Below the pieces are notes generated by a model, which was given only the letters and a program-made list of their open reading frames with translations, searched no databases and was not told the origin of the DNA. From an uncultured Taibaiella sp. (GTDB lineage Bacteria; Bacteroidota; Bacteroidia; Chitinophagales; Chitinophagaceae): a DNA stretch of 8,842 nucleotides. Shown here one piece after another: positions 1 to 6,249 of this stretch. The stretch spans positions 1-8,842 of the forward strand of contig CAMPJV010000093.1 of assembly GCA_946886975.1 (NCBI GenBank), written 5' to 3'. Both the position numbers and the translations under genes were made by a program. Numbering within the stretch: position 1 is the stretch's first letter; each line of letters starts with the position of its first letter.

Positions 1-1
1 T

Positions 2-2212
2 TTATATGTTGTGCAAGGATATGTTCATGCATACTTCAGGTTATGGCAAATGGATATGCAGACGCGGGCTGCAGCTGGAAGGGTGGGAGAGGTCATAGGT
101 GAAAAGTGGGTGACGGATCCGTATTCAGGCGAGAAAAAGAATGCTATCCTTGAATTCGACCGTGCCCAGAGAAGAAAGGGGATGGTTTATGCTGCAGAGA
201 ACAGTCTTAAGGCCATGGAAGCTGACCAGAGAACAAAGATCATGCTGGATGCATATACCTCAGGCATTAATAACTATATAGCCTCGCTCAGCGCCCGTCA
301 ACTTCCCTTAGAGTATAAGCTTATAGGATTTGTTCCTGAAGAATGGACTAATCTGAAGTCAGCTTTGCTTCTAAAGTACATGGCAGATGACCTGACCGGA
401 TATACCGAAGACATTCCCCTTAGCCTCCTCCGTGAGCACCTTTCTAAAGAAGAATTCAATTATCTGTTTCCGCCCCGGATAACCGGTAGCGCACCTGTGA
501 TCCCTCAAGGCACTAAGTTCAGTGCCGGATCGTTGCAAGTTCCCGATCCTCCCGGCGACAGTGTATGGGCCCAATTTCCTTCCGGCTCTTTTAAAGGACC
601 TAAGGAGATTAGTTCATCGAATAGCCCGAATTACCTTGCTCCGCAAGCAGAAGACATGGAGGAACCTTCCGGCATAGGAAGTAACAGCTGGGCGATTAGC
701 GGTGCACATACTACAAGCGGCGCACCCATTTTGTGCAACGATCCGCATCTTGGCCTCAATCTCCCATCCTTGTGGTTTGAAATACAACTTCAGGCACCCG
801 GTGTGAATTCTTACGGGGTTTCATTGCCTGGAGCGCCTGGTATAATCATCGGCTTTAATGATAGTCTTTCGTGGGGATTTACTAATAACTACCGTGACGT
901 AAAGGACTTCTATGAAATTGAGGAAATTGATAAGGATTTTTATCGTTTCGATGGTAAGCCTCAGTCATACCATAAGCGTCCGGAGGTAATACAGATAAAG
1001 GGTAAGCCTGATTTTGTTGATACGATCAACTATACCGTTCATGGACCAGTAATGTATGATGAGGATTTTCCCGACCCGGCGCGAACAATGGCGCGCCTTG
1101 CGATGTGTTGGATGGCGCATCGTGGAACCAACGAACTGCTTTCTGTTTATCTGCTGAACAGGGCTAAGAACTACATAGAGTTTACGGAAGCGATACTGCA
1201 TTTTGAGTGCCCGGCTCAGAACGTCGTTTATGCAGATAGGGCGGGCAACATTGCCATGTGGGGACAAGGACAGTTCATCAATAAGTGGAAAGACCAGGGG
1301 CGATACGTAATGAAGGGAAATAGTAGCGCGACATTGTGGGGTGAAGATATACCGATGACGGAAAACCCAAATGTGCTTAATCCCGAACAGGGCTATCTCG
1401 CCTCAGCAAACCAGGTGACGACAGACTCCACTTACCCTTACTGGTACAACGGCTACTTTTATGATTTTCGAGCATGGAGGGTGAACGAGACTCTAAGAGG
1501 TGTAGGCGTCGCCAGTGCGCCGAAAATGTTCGCAGTACAAAATGAAACATTTAGTCGACTGGCAGCTAATACACTGCCCACCATGCTTACCAGCCTGGAT
1601 GTTACGGATAAGCATACAAAAGGCCTTGGTGCATGGGACTACAGGCTCTCCCCTGACGCACCAAGTGCGTCGCTCTTTCAGGTCTGGTGGGAGACGTTTT
1701 ATGCACAGGTGTGGGCAGATTTGTACAAAGCATCTGGTAGCCTTTTGCGTCCATCGGTTGAAAGAACAATGCAACTACTTCAATCTGATACGACCAGGTT
1801 CAGGCAGGTGCTGGCAAGTTCTTATAAACTGGCGCTTGATAGCCTTTCAGGAATTGGCACGGCAAATGATGCAGCCGAGTGGTATAAGGTAAAGAATACT
1901 ACGTTGACTCACCTTGCAAAGATTCCGGCGTTCGGCTATAAGCAACTTAAGATCGGCGGCTGGGGGAATACTATTAATGCGGCGAAGACCACGCACGGAC
2001 CCTCATGGAGAATGGTTGTAGAGATGCGAAGGGACTCCATAAAAGCTTTTGGTGTTTATCCTGGTGGACAATCGGGCAACCCCGGTAGTCAATACTATGG
2101 AACCTTTGTAAATAGTTGGGTCGAAGGGGGGTACTATCCCATATTATTTATGTCGCTTCAGGACCAGCAATCCGCAGAGTCTGTGAGGTATAAGTGGACC
2201 ATTCAACCATGA
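2..2212 (+). CDS. Penicillin acylase family protein (Ntn hydrolase), 5' end cut by window
   Basis: This enzyme belongs to the family that hydrolyses amide bonds (beta-lactam side chains, acyl-homoserine lactones, related amides) after self-cleavage into A and B chains; members are normally exported. The frame is open to the window edge, and LYVVQGYVHA followed by RLWQMD is the usual interior A-chain motif, so the signal peptide and first roughly 70-100 residues lie outside; the GTG at 11 is not the start. Numbering residues from that GTG, the cleavage site is G223|S224 in GIGSNSWAISG, making Ser224 the B1 nucleophile (codon 680-682). His246 in NDPHLG falls at B23, the position of the catalytic-site His in PvdQ-like and cephalosporin acylases. 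N404 in PAQNVVYAD is the likely oxyanion Asn. The poorly conserved, Pro/Ser-rich stretch 160-223 resembles the excised linker. The C-terminus (HGPSWRMV, GGQSGNPGS) is typical and intact. The family is certain; the substrate cannot be read from sequence. Confidence 0.95.
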   Translation, partial: LYVVQGYVHAYFRLWQMDMQTRAAAGRVGEVIGEKWVTDPYSGEKKNAILEFDRAQRRKGMVYAAENSLKAMEADQRTKIMLDAYTSGINNYIASLSARQLPLEYKLIGFVPEEWTNLKSALLLKYMADDLTGYTEDIPLSLLREHLSKEEFNYLFPPRITGSAPVIPQGTKFSAGSLQVPDPPGDSVWAQFPSGSFKGPKEISSSNSPNYLAPQAEDMEEPSGIGSNSWAISGAHTTSGAPILCNDPHLGLNLPSLWFEIQLQAPGVNSYGVSLPGAPGIIIGFNDSLSWGFTNNYRDVKDFYEIEEIDKDFYRFDGKPQSYHKRPEVIQIKGKPDFVDTINYTVHGPVMYDEDFPDPARTMARLAMCWMAHRGTNELLSVYLLNRAKNYIEFTEAILHFECPAQNVVYADRAGNIAMWGQGQFINKWKDQGRYVMKGNSSATLWGEDIPMTENPNVLNPEQGYLASANQVTTDSTYPYWYNGYFYDFRAWRVNETLRGVGVASAPKMFAVQNETFSRLAANTLPTMLTSLDVTDKHTKGLGAWDYRLSPDAPSASLFQVWWETFYAQVWADLYKASGSLLRPSVERTMQLLQSDTTRFRQVLASSYKLALDSLSGIGTANDAAEWYKVKNTTLTHLAKIPAFGYKQLKIGGWGNTINAAKTTHGPSWRMVVEMRRDSIKAFGVYPGGQSGNPGSQYYGTFVNSWVEGGYYPILFMSLQDQQSAESVRYKWTIQP

Positions 2213-2565
2213 TCTATATGCGCTTGTTAGTTACCATCATAATTATCGCAATGCTGTCAGGTATATCTGAGTATTTCTTCCCCTGGTGGACAGTTGCTAT
2301 TGTAGCTTTTGTTGCAACAGCCGCGGCCGGTCTTCCTTCTGGCAGGGCCTTTCTTGCAGGCTTCTTGGGTGTTATGTTGTTGTGGCTTACGATCTCGCTG
2401 ATAATAGACTTTAGGAATGATCATATACTTTCAGGTAGAATGGCTGAGCTGTTTCAGTTACCACATTCTGCTATTTTTATCCTCCTGTCCGCAGTCGTGG
2501 GTGGACTTGTAGGAGGGTTAGCGGGATGGAGTGGTGCTGTGGTGCGAAAGAATGTAATCTCATGA
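2209..2565 (+). CDS. Small hypothetical membrane protein, translationally coupled to the acylase
   Basis: I do not recognise this 118-residue protein. It is almost entirely hydrophobic, with about four predicted membrane segments near residues 5-22, 25-42, 46-66 and 87-108. A short polar loop (about 67-85, containing DFRNDH and GRMAE) separates the third and fourth. The last segment is very glycine-rich (GGLVGGLAG), which suggests close helix packing. I chose ATG 2209 because its ATGA overlaps the acylase stop codon, a classic coupling arrangement; the in-frame GTG at 2194 would add only MDHST and lies inside the acylase. No catalytic motif is visible. Tight coupling suggests it is made with the acylase, but no functional link is shown. 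The CDF transporter gene begins 25 bp downstream. Confidence 0.8.
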   Translation: MIYMRLLVTIIIIAMLSGISEYFFPWWTVAIVAFVATAAAGLPSGRAFLAGFLGVMLLWLTISLIIDFRNDHILSGRMAELFQLPHSAIFILLSAVVGGLVGGLAGWSGAVVRKNVIS

Positions 2566-2572
2566 GCATTCT

Positions 2573-2580
2573 TACCTTTG
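2573..2580 (+). promoter_or_regulatory. Candidate Bacteroidota -7 element (TACCTTTG) before the CDF gene
   Basis: TACCTTTG matches the Bacteroidota consensus TAnnTTTG exactly. It sits in the 25-bp gap between the membrane protein gene and the CDF gene and would place transcription only a few bases before ATG 2591, giving a nearly leaderless message. No good -33 TTG is visible at the usual 17-23 bp spacing, so it may be weak or fortuitous, and the CDF gene may simply be read through from upstream. Confidence 0.35.
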
Positions 2581-2590
2581 TCATCGATTC

Positions 2591-3580
2591 ATGCCAATAC
2601 GTGTCCAAAGACTTATAGCGTTTCTATCTGTGCTGCTGTTTGCTGCTAAGCTGATTGCCTGGTACCTCACTAATTCTGTTGCTATTCTTACTGATGCGCT
2701 TGAAAGTACTGTTAACGTTATTACTGGCTTTATAGGTTTATATAGCGTCACATTAGCAGCCAAGCCCAGGGATTTAAACCATCCATTTGGCCACGGCAAG
2801 GCCGAATTTGTTTCGGCAGCCATTGAAGGTTCGCTCATTTTTATCGCTGGTCTCATGATCATCTATGAGGCTGTTGATAAGCTTATATATCCTAAGCCGC
2901 TGCAGGAACTGAGCTCCGGTATTCTCATTACAGCTGTCGCGGGTGCGATCAATTTTGTTGCGGGTAACTATGCGCAACGGCAGGGAAAAAAGCATAAATC
3001 GCTGACTATCGAAGCTGCCGGGAGGCATATCAAGGCAGACGCGTATTCAACCCTTGGTATCCTGATCGGCCTTGGGTTGTTGATCATTACCGGTTGGCAG
3101 TGGCTGGACAGTGTTTTAGCATTAATGTTTGCAGTGTTTATCATCGTTACCGGGTATAAGGTTGTTCGCAAATCCCTGGCTGGCATTATGGACGAAGCTG
3201 ATGAATCTTTACTGACCGACGTTATAAGCTTTATTCAAAATAACAGACGAACCCAGTGGATCGACATGCACAATATGAGGGTTATCCAATATGGAAATCT
3301 CATGCATGTTGATGCTCACATGACTTTACCCTGGTACTATCGTGTGGCTGATGGAGAGAAGGAGATTCATATACTTGAGGATATGATCGGCGATCATTTT
3401 GGTAACAAGATTGAGATATTCGTGCATATTGATGCCTGCGCACCCTATTCATGCAAGCTCTGTGCACTTGATAATTGCCCGGTACGCCAGGAAGCATTTA
3501 AGGCCCAGCTCATCTGGAGCAAAGACAATGTATGGGTAGACAGCAAGCACGGGAAAACTGATCATTCGGTCATCTCATAA
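2591..3580 (+). CDS. Cation diffusion facilitator (CDF) family transporter
   Basis: CDF proteins are inner-membrane antiporters that export divalent metals such as Zn, Fe, Mn or Co in exchange for protons. This 329-residue protein has the usual plan: six membrane helices (about 7-27, 30-52, 76-96, 109-126, 150-168, 170-190) and a cytoplasmic C-terminal domain from about 195. The loop signature HPFGHGKAEF (64-73) is clear. The TM5 metal ligands H146 and D150 (HIKAD) are present, but the TM2 pair that is Asp/Asp in FieF aligns as E38 and N42 (ILTDALESTVN). The C-terminal end carries four cysteines, C283, C288, C291 and C296, not seen in FieF. ATG 2591 is the only reasonable start: the frame is closed at 2555-2557 and no other start codon intervenes. 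It follows the acylase and membrane protein genes, and its stop codon abuts the rnhA stop. Metal specificity cannot be assigned. Confidence 0.93.
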   Translation: MPIRVQRLIAFLSVLLFAAKLIAWYLTNSVAILTDALESTVNVITGFIGLYSVTLAAKPRDLNHPFGHGKAEFVSAAIEGSLIFIAGLMIIYEAVDKLIYPKPLQELSSGILITAVAGAINFVAGNYAQRQGKKHKSLTIEAAGRHIKADAYSTLGILIGLGLLIITGWQWLDSVLALMFAVFIIVTGYKVVRKSLAGIMDEADESLLTDVISFIQNNRRTQWIDMHNMRVIQYGNLMHVDAHMTLPWYYRVADGEKEIHILEDMIGDHFGNKIEIFVHIDACAPYSCKLCALDNCPVRQEAFKAQLIWSKDNVWVDSKHGKTDHSVIS

Positions 3581-4057
3581 TCAGATTAGCGTTCCTTCGT
3601 TCCCTCTCTCATATCCCTCATCCACCAGCCAGTTCCGGCTATCTGCTGCTTCGGTAGCAAGTACATCACAGCGGTTATTAAATGGATTGTCCGCATGGCC
3701 CTTCACCCAGATGAATCTCACACGATGCTTCTTCGCAAGATTGGCGAACTGCATCCACAGATCGGCATTCTTTTTGCCTTTAAAGCCAGTCTTTAACCAG
3801 CCATTCAGCCATCCCTTCTCTACAGCATTTACCACATAGGCTGAATCACTATAAACAACTACGTCCACGCCTTCTCTTTTAAGCTGCTGTAACGCTACTA
3901 CCACAGCCATCAATTCCATCCTGTTATTTGTGGTCATCCTGAATCCCTGCGACAGCTCTTTATAAGCATCGCCCCATTTTAGAATGACCCCATATCCGCC
4001 AGGGCCGGGGTTCCCTCGCGCCGACCCATCAGTGTAGACAATTAAGTGTTTAGACAT
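3581..4057 (-). CDS. rnhA: Ribonuclease HI
   Basis: This enzyme cuts the RNA strand of RNA-DNA hybrids in the cytoplasm (R-loops, primers, stray ribonucleotides), using two metal ions. At 158 residues it is the normal single-domain bacterial length. All catalytic residues are present: D10 in YTDGSARGNPGPGGYG, E48 in TTNNRMELMA, D71 in YSDSAYVV, and D131, with H121 in WVKGHADNPFNNRCD as the flexible-loop His. The basic handle region (GWLKTGFKGKKNADLW, about 86-101) is present, as in E. coli RNase HI, so this is an active type and not a handle-less variant. It starts at ATG 4057, 44 bp from the divergent mqnA start, with no strong Shine-Dalgarno. Its stop directly touches the CDF stop on the opposite strand, leaving no intergenic space for a terminator. 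Confidence 0.97.
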   Translation of the reverse strand: MSKHLIVYTDGSARGNPGPGGYGVILKWGDAYKELSQGFRMTTNNRMELMAVVVALQQLKREGVDVVVYSDSAYVVNAVEKGWLNGWLKTGFKGKKNADLWMQFANLAKKHRVRFIWVKGHADNPFNNRCDVLATEAADSRNWLVDEGYERGNEGTLI

Positions 4058-4076
4058 CGGTCTGGTGCTATCCTCT

Positions 4077-4084
4077 TATATTTG
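4077..4084 (+). promoter_or_regulatory. Candidate -7 element (TATATTTG) for mqnA
   Basis: TATATTTG matches TAnnTTTG exactly and lies 17 bp before the mqnA TTG start, predicting a leader of roughly 10-14 bases. The -33 region falls at the start of rnhA and has only a weak GTTTA. It faces the rnhA element 4 bp away. Confidence 0.5.
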
Positions 4085-4088
4085 CCAC

Positions 4089-4096
4089 CAAAAGTA
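4089..4096 (-). promoter_or_regulatory. Candidate -7 element (TACTTTTG) for rnhA
   Basis: Read on the minus strand, 4096 to 4089 is TACTTTTG, an exact TAnnTTTG match 31 bp upstream of the rnhA ATG. The nearest upstream TTG on that strand (4112-4110) gives a 13-bp spacer, shorter than usual, so the -33 support is poor. Confidence 0.45.
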
Positions 4097-4101
4097 GACT
4101 G

Positions 4102-4842
4102 TTGGAAGGCAAAATAAAAGTGGGCGCGGTAAGTTATCTTAATACAAAACCGTTGCTGTACGGCATTGAGCGAAGCGAGGTCATGAAAGATATTGAGATG
4201 TCGGTGAATTATCCTGCTGAAGTGGCCCGGCAGCTAAAGGAAGGATCAATAGATATGGCGCTTATGCCCGTTGCAGCAATGCCGGATATCCCGGGCTCCA
4301 GGATTGTAAGCGACTACGGTATTGCTGCTGATGGCGATGTTGCCTCGGTTTGCATCTTCAGCCAGGTGCCAATGGAGCGGATTGACAGCGTTTACCTTGA
4401 TTACCAGTCCAGGACGTCAGTACGGCTTGCACAGTTGCTTCTAAACAGGTACTGGAAAAAAAATGTAGTGCTTAAGCCAGCTACGGAACACTACATCCAG
4501 CACATCACTGGCACCACCGCCGGAGTCATTATCGGAGACAGGGCATTACAACAGATATCTAATTTTGAATACATCTACGACCTTTCAGCTGCCTGGAAAG
4601 CCTTTACAGGTCTGCCTTTTATTTTTGCAGCCTGGATTGCCAATAAGGACCTTCCAGCTGACTTTGTAGCAGCTTTCAATAAAGCCAATGCGGAAGGACT
4701 GAAACACTTCGATGAAGTGGTTGCAGCCAATCCTTTTCCTTACTATGACCTGCAGAAATACTACACTGAAAATATGCACTATCTGCTGGACGATCAGACC
4801 AGGAGAGGACTTGACCTCTTCCTGAAAATGATTACTGAGTAG
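4102..4842 (+). CDS. mqnA: Chorismate dehydratase MqnA (futalosine menaquinone pathway)
   Basis: MqnA converts chorismate to 3-[(1-carboxyvinyl)oxy]benzoate, the first committed step of the futalosine route to menaquinone. It has a periplasmic-binding-protein-like fold but acts in the cytoplasm. The 246-residue protein shows the family signature VGAVSYLNTKPLLYG (7-21), DMALMPVAAM (51-60), DYGIAADGDVASVCIFS (71-87), the DYQSRTS segment (100-106), IIGDRAL (143-149) and W165 with TGLPFIFAAW (169-178). The start is the TTG at 4102: it places five residues before KVGAV, as expected for the family, and no ATG lies nearby in frame. No signal peptide is present. It stands alone, diverging from rnhA and converging on the YbjQ-family gene 16 bp beyond its stop. 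Other mqn genes are not in the window, so use of the full pathway is inferred. Confidence 0.93.
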   Translation: MEGKIKVGAVSYLNTKPLLYGIERSEVMKDIEMSVNYPAEVARQLKEGSIDMALMPVAAMPDIPGSRIVSDYGIAADGDVASVCIFSQVPMERIDSVYLDYQSRTSVRLAQLLLNRYWKKNVVLKPATEHYIQHITGTTAGVIIGDRALQQISNFEYIYDLSAAWKAFTGLPFIFAAWIANKDLPADFVAAFNKANAEGLKHFDEVVAANPFPYYDLQKYYTENMHYLLDDQTRRGLDLFLKMITE

Positions 4843-4858
4843 AGCTTAGTTTGAGTAC

Positions 4859-5185
4859 CTAGTCAACGACTACCGCCGTTCCGGACGTGCTCACCATGAG
4901 CATGCTGCCGGACCCACCGATCACTTCGTAGTCCACATCAATGCCAACGATGGCGTTAGCGCCCATGCTTGCTGCCCGGTCAGACATTTCTCTCATAGAT
5001 GTGTCTCTTGCTTCCTGTAGAACCTGTTCATAAGATCCTGCGCGCCCGCCCACTATGTCACGTATAGAGCCCAGGATGTCTTTCAGAATGTTAGCTCCTA
5101 TAATTGTCTCTCCAAATACAACTCCTTTATATTCTCTTATCGTTCTCCCTTCAATTGAAGGTGTTGTAGTGTGAATCATCTGCAT
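4859..5185 (-). CDS. YbjQ/UPF0145 family protein (putative heavy-metal-binding domain)
   Basis: This 108-residue protein is a full-length single-domain member of the YbjQ family (UPF0145). The family forms small oligomeric beta-rich assemblies and is often labelled heavy-metal-binding, but its cellular role is not established. Conserved blocks are TTPSIEG near the N-terminus, [19 protein letters not shown] (30-48) followed by SYE, and [16 protein letters not shown] (75-90) then [13 protein letters not shown] (95-107). It has no signal peptide or membrane helix. Two starts are possible, ATG 5185 and ATG 5179 (M1 and M3); the second would begin MIHTTTP, closer to many relatives. It diverges from the HMG-CoA-lyase-type gene across 102 bp. 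On its own strand only an imperfect TAACTTTA element lies just upstream. Nothing in the context points to a specific metal or partner. Confidence 0.9.
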   Translation of the reverse strand: MQMIHTTTPSIEGRTIREYKGVVFGETIIGANILKDILGSIRDIVGGRAGSYEQVLQEARDTSMREMSDRAASMGANAIVGIDVDYEVIGGSGSMLMVSTSGTAVVVD

Positions 5186-5260
5186 TTTTGTTTAAAGTTA
5201 GTTGATACCTACATAATGACAGCAGATATATGTATTGCGCATTATTGAATACCTCACAGC

Positions 5261-5268
5261 TATCTTTG
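5261..5268 (+). promoter_or_regulatory. Candidate promoter (TTG-N23-TATCTTTG) for the HMG-CoA lyase gene
   Basis: TATCTTTG matches TAnnTTTG exactly and ends 19 bp before ATG 5288. A TTG at 5235-5237 gives a 23-bp spacer, at the upper limit of the usual 17-23 bp. This is the best supported promoter in the window and implies a leader of about 12-16 bases. Confidence 0.55.
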
Positions 5269-5287
5269 CACGTCAAGCAGATTCACG

Positions 5288-6151
5288 ATGAGCAAACATA
5301 TTACTTTGGTAGAATGCCCAAGAGATGCCATGCAGGGATGGAAGACCTTCATTCCCACAGATCAGAAAGTCGAATACCTAAATAGTCTTCTGAAGGTTGG
5401 TTTCGATGTGCTCGACTTTGGTTCTTTTGTTTCGGCAAAGGCTATTCCTCAGCTGGCTGATACGAAAGATGTGATTCCTCAGCTTGACTTAAGCGGTACG
5501 TCCACCAAACTTCTGGCGATTATTGCAAATACCCGTGGAGCAGAAGATGCCGTGCAGTACGATGAAGTAACCTATCTGGGATTCCCTTTTTCCATTTCAG
5601 AAACCTTCCAGCTCAGGAACACCAACAAGACTATAAAAGAGTCCCTGCAGCAGGTTGAGGAGATACAAGCCCTGTGTGTCAGAAAAAACAAAGAGCTGGT
5701 CGTTTATATTTCCATGGGGTTTGGCAATCCGTATGGAGATGAGTATAGTGCAGAAGTGGCAATTGAATTGGTAGATAAGCTCTCCAGTTTTTGTATAAGA
5801 ACCATTGCGATGTCAGAAAACGTTGGTGTAGCCCGGCCCGATACAATTGAGTATATATTCAGGAGCCTGGTGCCGGCATTTCCTGATGTGTCGATAGGTG
5901 CCCATTTTCATAGTACCACGCAGACTTGGGAGGAGAAAATTGAAACCGCCTACAGGAATGGCTGCACTCGATTCGATAGTGCAATGAATGGAATAGGTGG
6001 TTGCCCTATGGCAGAGGATGAGCTGGTTGGAAACATTGCCACCGAGAACCTTATCGGCTGGTGTGATCTGAATAATATTCCGTTGCAGATAAATCGGGAC
6101 GCATTCAGGGAATCACTTGCGTTAGCTGCCAGGATATTCATTCAGCATTAG
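5288..6151 (+). CDS. Hydroxymethylglutaryl-CoA lyase-type enzyme (DRE-TIM metallolyase)
   Basis: HMG-CoA lyase (mvaB/HMGCL type) splits 3-hydroxy-3-methylglutaryl-CoA to acetoacetate and acetyl-CoA, the last step of leucine breakdown. The 287-residue TIM barrel carries the expected catalytic set: R12 and D13 in ECPRDAMQG, H206 and H208 in GAHFHST, C239 in the flexible loop NGIGGCPMA, and N249 in VGN. The H208-to-C239 distance of 31 equals that of the human enzyme. Two differences stand out: the N-terminal motif reads PRDAMQG instead of PRDGLQN, and the usual D-T-x-G turn is S177-E-N-V-G. The first is, as I recall, common in Bacteroidota homologues; the second looks less usual. ATG 5288 follows a good promoter element. 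It stands alone, 98 bp before panB. Related aldolases and lyases of the same superfamily are an alternative, though the Cys loop argues for HMG-CoA lyase. Confidence 0.87.
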   Translation: MSKHITLVECPRDAMQGWKTFIPTDQKVEYLNSLLKVGFDVLDFGSFVSAKAIPQLADTKDVIPQLDLSGTSTKLLAIIANTRGAEDAVQYDEVTYLGFPFSISETFQLRNTNKTIKESLQQVEEIQALCVRKNKELVVYISMGFGNPYGDEYSAEVAIELVDKLSSFCIRTIAMSENVGVARPDTIEYIFRSLVPAFPDVSIGAHFHSTTQTWEEKIETAYRNGCTRFDSAMNGIGGCPMAEDELVGNIATENLIGWCDLNNIPLQINRDAFRESLALAARIFIQH

Positions 6152-6249
6152 CAAGCAACCCTGTACACTGTACCCTTTCGATTATCAATAATTACATTAT
6201 TAGTACCTTGCGCGGGATAACCTGACGCCTCATACCTTAATTAGAGATC

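Noticed and set aside
965..1267. 100-residue minus-strand frame opposite the acylase
   Set aside because: It is antisense to conserved acylase sequence, with no start context or motif.
1515..1892. 125-residue plus-strand frame inside the acylase gene
   Set aside because: It overlaps the conserved acylase B chain in another frame and its translation resembles no protein family.
2194..2208. GTG 2194 as the start of the small membrane protein
   Set aside because: It lies deeper inside the acylase gene and adds a polar MDHST; ATG 2209 in the ATGA overlap is the more natural coupled start.
5193..5200. Minus-strand TAACTTTA as a promoter for the YbjQ-family gene
   Set aside because: One base off the consensus, only 7 bp from the start codon, and no -33 element; too weak to annotate.
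6163..6173. Inverted repeat GTACA-C-TGTAC just after the lyase gene
   Set aside because: Arms of 5 bp with a 1-base centre cannot form a terminator hairpin, and such a short dyad is expected by chance in a 98-bp gap; an operator role has no support.
6187..6201. AT-only inverted repeat AATAAT-TAC-ATTATT before panB
   Set aside because: The stem would be six A-T pairs only, too weak for a terminator, and likely by chance in AT-rich DNA.
6152..6249. Riboswitch or small RNA in the gap before panB
   Set aside because: I could find no conserved stem set or known aptamer core in the 98 bp.
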